Shown: positions 41,786-42,528 of the stretch, piece after piece
How the letters are laid out: the number at the start of each line of letters is the position of its first letter
Position numbering within the stretch: position 1 is the stretch's first letter
NCBI RefSeq assembly: GCF_013116825.1
Contig: NZ_JABFNS010000083.1
Location: forward strand, 1 to 42,528
DNA length: 42,528 nucleotides
Direction: 5' to 3'
DNA from: Myxococcus xanthus
GTDB taxonomy: Bacteria; Myxococcota; Myxococcia; Myxococcales; Myxococcaceae
The notes under the pieces: model-generated
Databases searched by the model: none
The model's input: the letters and a program-made list of their open reading frames with translations, nothing else
What the model was told of the DNA's origin: nothing
Made by a program: the position numbers and the translations under genes

Positions 41786-42223
41786 TCAGGTGCGCGTGCC
41801 CGGTGCCCCCAGCACCGTCACTCGGGGGAGCCGAGGCCCCCCCTTCACCTGTCCTGCTGCGTCCCAGGGCACCGCGGGCCGTGAGAGCGCCCGCAGCCGT
41901 GCCTGTGTCTGAGCGCGTCCGAACGTCTGCGGGCGCATGGACGCCACCCGCGTTACGTCCCTCGACTGGATTTGGATGGCTTCCGTCACGGCTGAATTCG
42001 CCAGGACCGCCAGCTGTGCCCGCTTCGCCCCCGCGAAGGTGGCCAACTCCGGAATGACGATGCCCTCCAATGCCCCCCCAGTGGCCTCGAGCCACTCCCC
42101 CCGGGAAAAGCGCCTCGGCCGTTGAGCCGTGGCCCTGCTTCCCTTGTCGCCGTGCGACACTGCACCGAGCCTCGTGTTTCCCCCAGATGCCCCCCGGCCC
42201 GGTCCATACGCGACGTGCGACAT
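41786..42223 (-). CDS. Hypothetical protein
   Basis: 145 residues from ATG 42223, preceded by GGGGGGAAG 4 bases away; TGA stop at 41786-41788. Third positions are GC-biased as in real genes. The middle (GIVIPELATFAGAKRAQLAV, LANSAVTEAIQIQSRDVTRV) is helical and alanine-rich; the ends are Gly/Arg/Pro-rich. No signal peptide, membrane span or known domain is recognised. The competing frames over the same DNA are less protein-like. It may be a truncated gene. Plus-strand sequence between 41597 and 41785 shows no gene. Confidence 0.4.
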   Translation of the reverse strand: MSHVAYGPGRGASGGNTRLGAVSHGDKGSRATAQRPRRFSRGEWLEATGGALEGIVIPELATFAGAKRAQLAVLANSAVTEAIQIQSRDVTRVASMRPQTFGRAQTQARLRALSRPAVPWDAAGQVKGGPRLPRVTVLGAPGTRT

Positions 42224-42528
42224 GCGTCTTCCCCCCGTTCGGTCCGCCGAAGTGACTGGCGACAAGGGCATACTGGCTCAGACCCAGGATGGAGTTTTCC
42301 GCCTCCGCGCCAATTGCTTGCGTGATCGCGCCAGCGTGTCTGGCGTGTTTCAGTGGGGGTTGGCGGGGTGGATTTTCCGCGTCTTCTCAGAGACCTGGAA
42401 GGTGGCGGGTGGGACGTGGGGCGAGCAGGCGCCACGGGTAGGGCGAGGCGGGACTCGGAGATGTCAGCCTGACACGATAGGGGAGTGGCTCACACTGCGT
42501 CTCCAGGCTCCCTCCCTGGGGGGTGGTG
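42224..42528. other. Right-end non-coding stretch
   Basis: No convincing gene on either strand. One inverted repeat CGCCAG-CGTGT-CTGGCG is at 42329-42345, followed by TGTTTC, possibly a terminator or operator. Upstream sequences for the hypothetical gene at 42223 would lie here, but no promoter is recognisable. Confidence 0.35.

Overview
The window is GC-rich DNA whose proteins look myxobacterial, most likely Myxococcaceae (Myxococcus, Corallococcus or a close relative). The signs are many lipoproteins, a Ser/Thr kinase fused to an AAA/nSTAND-type NTPase and an FGE-sulfatase module, PEGA domains, an ADYC-like secreted protein and strong third-codon-position GC bias. That bias produces many long antisense reading frames that I regard as shadows. 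I see no rRNA, tRNA, CRISPR array or intact mobile element.

Region 1 (1 to about 9.4 kb) is a patchy accessory stretch. It holds a probable trimethylamine monooxygenase (tmm), a propeller-like hypothetical protein, a large lipoprotein with three tandem ~210-residue repeats and a lipid-anchored SAM-methyltransferase-like protein. Between them lie debris and small genes: the 3' remnant of a discoidin-like secreted protein, a truncated secreted protein, the tail of an ABC substrate-binding protein, an ankyrin-like gene that loses its frame, the 3' end of an IS630-type transposase, and a 29-codon lipoprotein gene with a very strong ribosome binding site.

Region 2 (9.4 to 18.6 kb) is mostly on the minus strand. 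A GNAT acetyltransferase follows, by one base, a TPR-PEGA-TonB-dependent receptor fusion. A Uma2-family PD-(D/E)XK protein then converges on a 1516-residue SF1 helicase with a C-terminal Vsr/MTES_1575-like nuclease domain. A HIT-family protein lies upstream of the helicase.

Region 3 (18.8 to 32.9 kb, plus strand) carries two surface lipoproteins separated by a perfect 11-bp hairpin, a single-domain response regulator followed by a 1274-residue kinase/NTPase/FGE fusion, an ADYC-like lipoprotein, and an RND efflux adaptor-permease pair without an outer-membrane channel gene.

Region 4 (33.0 to 42.5 kb) holds a divergent GH77 4-alpha-glucanotransferase, an AMIN-like lipoprotein, a class I aminotransferase, an MFS/ADP-ATP-carrier-like transporter, a Tat-exported NAD-epimerase-like protein, a secreted lipoprotein with a clear terminator behind it, and a weakly supported hypothetical gene at the right end. 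Most genes appear to be separate units. The convincing operons are the receptor with the acetyltransferase, and the RND pair. No single multi-gene undescribed system is obvious. The most unusual items are the individual fusion proteins and the small lipoprotein gene.
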